Shown one piece after another: positions 62,680-64,000 of a stretch of 64,000 bases of DNA. The stretch comes from Rhizobium tumorigenes (GTDB taxonomy: Bacteria; Pseudomonadota; Alphaproteobacteria; Rhizobiales; Rhizobiaceae), in the NCBI RefSeq assembly GCF_003240565.2, contig NZ_CP117255.1:186001-250000 (forward strand), read 5' to 3'. A program made the translations under genes and the position numbers. A model generated the notes under the pieces. The model saw nothing but the letters and a program-made list of their open reading frames with translations, was not told the origin of the DNA and searched no databases. Positions within the stretch are counted from its first letter, which is position 1. The number at the start of each line of letters is the position of its first letter.

Positions 62680-62715
62680 TGTGTCATCTCGGGTTAACGC
62701 AACGGTTGGTTAACC
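62680..62715 (+). promoter_or_regulatory. Conserved promoter-like block before flagellin gene 4
   Basis: GTGTCATCTCGGG at 62681 and GTTAACC at 62709-62715, matching the blocks before genes 2 and 3 with a few changes. GTTAAC recurs four times between 62657 and 62733. Confidence 0.55.
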
Positions 62716-62774
62716 TGTCCTAATGGTCTGTTAACAGGCATGACGCCGGTCTCCGTTCCCGGCCCTTCCGGAAT

Positions 62775-62804
62775 GTCCCTTCTAATTCACGCCGATCAAG
62801 GGGC
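62775..62804 (+). promoter_or_regulatory. Leader hairpin covering the Shine-Dalgarno of flagellin gene 4
   Basis: GTCCCTT at 62775-62781 pairs with AAGGGGC at 62798-62804, nine bases before the ATG. The upstream TTCCCGGCCCTTCCGGAA can form the first hairpin. Confidence 0.7.
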
Positions 62805-62812
62805 ACCTCGAC

Positions 62813-63733
62813 ATGACCAGCATTCTCACCAACGTTCCTGCCATGTCTGCATTGCAGACACTGCGCAGCATCAATACCAGCCTGCAGGACACGCAAAGCC
62901 GGGTGTCTTCCGGATATCGCGTCGGCAAGGCTTCGGACAATGCGGCCTACTGGTCGATTGCGACGACGATGCGCTCCGACAACAGCGCGCTGTCTGCTGT
63001 TTCCGACGCCCTTGGCCTTGGCGCCGCCAAAGTCGACACAGCTTACACGGCCATGGATAGCGCCATCGAGGTGGTCCAGAATATCAAGAACAAGCTCGTC
63101 ACCGCCAAGGAGAGCAGCGTTGACAAGAAGGATGTCCAGGAAGAAATCTCCCAGCTCCAGCAGCAATTGGAAAGCGTTGCCGAGTCCGCGTCCTTCTCCG
63201 GCCAGAACTGGATGATTGCCTCCGACGGCGCCTCCGCCTCGGTCGTGTCGTCGTTCGTGCGCACCAGCACTGGCGGTGTCGCGGTCAACAGCACCAGCTA
63301 TCGATTCAACGCGAGTTCGCAGGGCAATGTATTGTTTGGCTCCAACGCGTTTGGAGACGTCAATACCTCCAGCGGCATCATCGGCAGCGGTTCCCTTTTT
63401 GGCGCGACCACATTCTCTGTCTACAGCCTCGATATCAATGGCATGACCTCCGGACAGGTCGACAAGGCTCTGACCATGGTCGAATCAGCGCTCCAGGCAA
63501 TGACAACGGCGGCATCGCAGCTGGGCTCGCTTGCCAACCGCATCGATCTGCAGACGAACTTTGTCTCGGCGCTGGGCGACACGATCGATGCCGGCGTCGG
63601 CAAGCTCGTCGATGCCAATATGGAAGAGGAATCGAGCAAGCTGACTGCCCTACAGACCCAGCAGCAGCTGGCCATCCAGTCCCTGTCGATTGCCAACAGC
63701 AGCGCCCAGAACGTCCTGTCGCTGTTCAAGTAA
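62813..63733 (+). CDS. Flagellin (fourth of four, most divergent)
   Basis: A 306-residue flagellin. N-terminus MTSILTNVPAMSALQTLRSI, NTSLQDTQSRVSSGYRVGKA; C-terminus QTNFVSALGDTIDAGVGKLV, DANMEEESSKLTALQTQQQL. It differs most from the others (VGKASDNAAYWSIATTMRSD, NRIDLQTNF instead of SRIDLQT). This pattern, one divergent gene at the far end, resembles flaC of other rhizobia. The start follows AAGGGGCACCTCGAC. No clear terminator is seen after its stop. Confidence 0.92.
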   Translation: MTSILTNVPAMSALQTLRSINTSLQDTQSRVSSGYRVGKASDNAAYWSIATTMRSDNSALSAVSDALGLGAAKVDTAYTAMDSAIEVVQNIKNKLVTAKESSVDKKDVQEEISQLQQQLESVAESASFSGQNWMIASDGASASVVSSFVRTSTGGVAVNSTSYRFNASSQGNVLFGSNAFGDVNTSSGIIGSGSLFGATTFSVYSLDINGMTSGQVDKALTMVESALQAMTTAASQLGSLANRIDLQTNFVSALGDTIDAGVGKLVDANMEEESSKLTALQTQQQLAIQSLSIANSSAQNVLSLFK

Positions 63734-63969
63734 CGGGTCGCTATCCGGCGGTCGCAGACGCCAAGCCTTGAGTGTGGCTTGCGCGGCAATTGCTAAGGTC
63801 GATTTAGCGCTTGCCGCGTGGCTTCATCGCTTGTTAATGATAATACGCAGCAGTTTGTTGCTAGCGACAGGCCGAGCCGGAGAACATCCGCGCAGGCTGG
63901 CATGAAGCCGAAAAGTCGCCGCCGGTCAGCCCGGCCTGGCACCTTCACACACATCGCGGGCATCATTCC

Positions 63970-64000
63970 ATGAGCAGCTTGACCACGAACGCTTTTGCGC
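63970..64000 (+). CDS. Possible start of a further gene (cut by window end)
   Basis: An ATG at 63970 opens a frame reading MSSLTTNAFA up to the window edge. The ribosome-binding site is weak (GGGCATCATTCC). It lies 236 bases after the fourth flagellin. Too short to identify. Confidence 0.3.
   Translation, partial: MSSLTTNAFA

Noticed and set aside
59304..63733. Tandem similar units that could suggest a repeat array or CRISPR
   Set aside because: The units are four complete flagellin genes with their own leaders and terminators; there are no short regularly spaced direct repeats.

Overview
The window looks like chromosome of a member of the Rhizobiaceae (Rhizobium/Agrobacterium/Sinorhizobium group). 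The main reason is the gene order from about 28.4 kb onward: a globin-type soluble chemoreceptor, cheS, cheY1, cheA, cheW, cheR, cheB, cheY2, cheD, cheT, then fliF, visN-visR, flhB-fliG-fliN-fliM-motA, flgF-fliI and flgBC-fliE-flgGAI-motE-flgH-fliL-fliP, followed by tandem flagellin genes. This is the arrangement known from Sinorhizobium meliloti and Agrobacterium. visN, visR, motE, cheS and cheT are restricted to this lineage. The DNA is GC-rich with alphaproteobacterial codon use.

Region 1-28.4 kb is ordinary and accessory chromosome: the 3' end of a beta-oxidation fadB-type gene, a broken chemoreceptor gene (amber codon plus frameshift), cspA, an OmpW-like porin, mscL, an aminotransferase, galE, an HIBCH-like hydrolase, and two divergent regulator/enzyme pairs (SDR/PadR and Rid/TetR). 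Then come a MATE exporter translationally coupled to a small glyoxalase-like protein, a UvrD-type helicase, an SMP-30-like protein, a VOC protein, a gene-poor stretch with dispersed repeats (18.2-20.3 kb), a divergent AraC/NmrA pair, a fused secDF, a YbaL/Kef-type antiporter and a small XRE regulator.

Region 28.4-36.8 kb is a tightly packed chemotaxis operon with many 1-4 nt overlaps. Region 37.0-57.0 kb holds the flagellar genes in alternating blocks: fliF; visNR, the master LuxR-type regulators; a periplasmic DegP protease lying between the blocks; the switch/motor block on the minus strand; and the rod, rings and export block on the plus strand. Two proteins of unknown function (42485-42925 and 50067-50624) travel with the flagellar genes. 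Region 57.0-64.0 kb carries a TPR plus O-GlcNAc-transferase-like (GT41) protein directly beside four tandem flagellin genes. That geometry suggests a flagellin glycosyltransferase.

The most interesting non-coding signal is in front of the flagellins. All four mRNAs have a leader in which the Shine-Dalgarno sequence (AGGGG) is complementary to an upstream GTCCC element, preceded by a second CCGG/CCGG hairpin. Three of the four also share an upstream promoter-like block (GGTGTCATC...GTTAACC). A perfect CRP-type palindrome sits upstream of the first flagellin. No tRNA, rRNA, CRISPR array or complete insertion sequence was seen.
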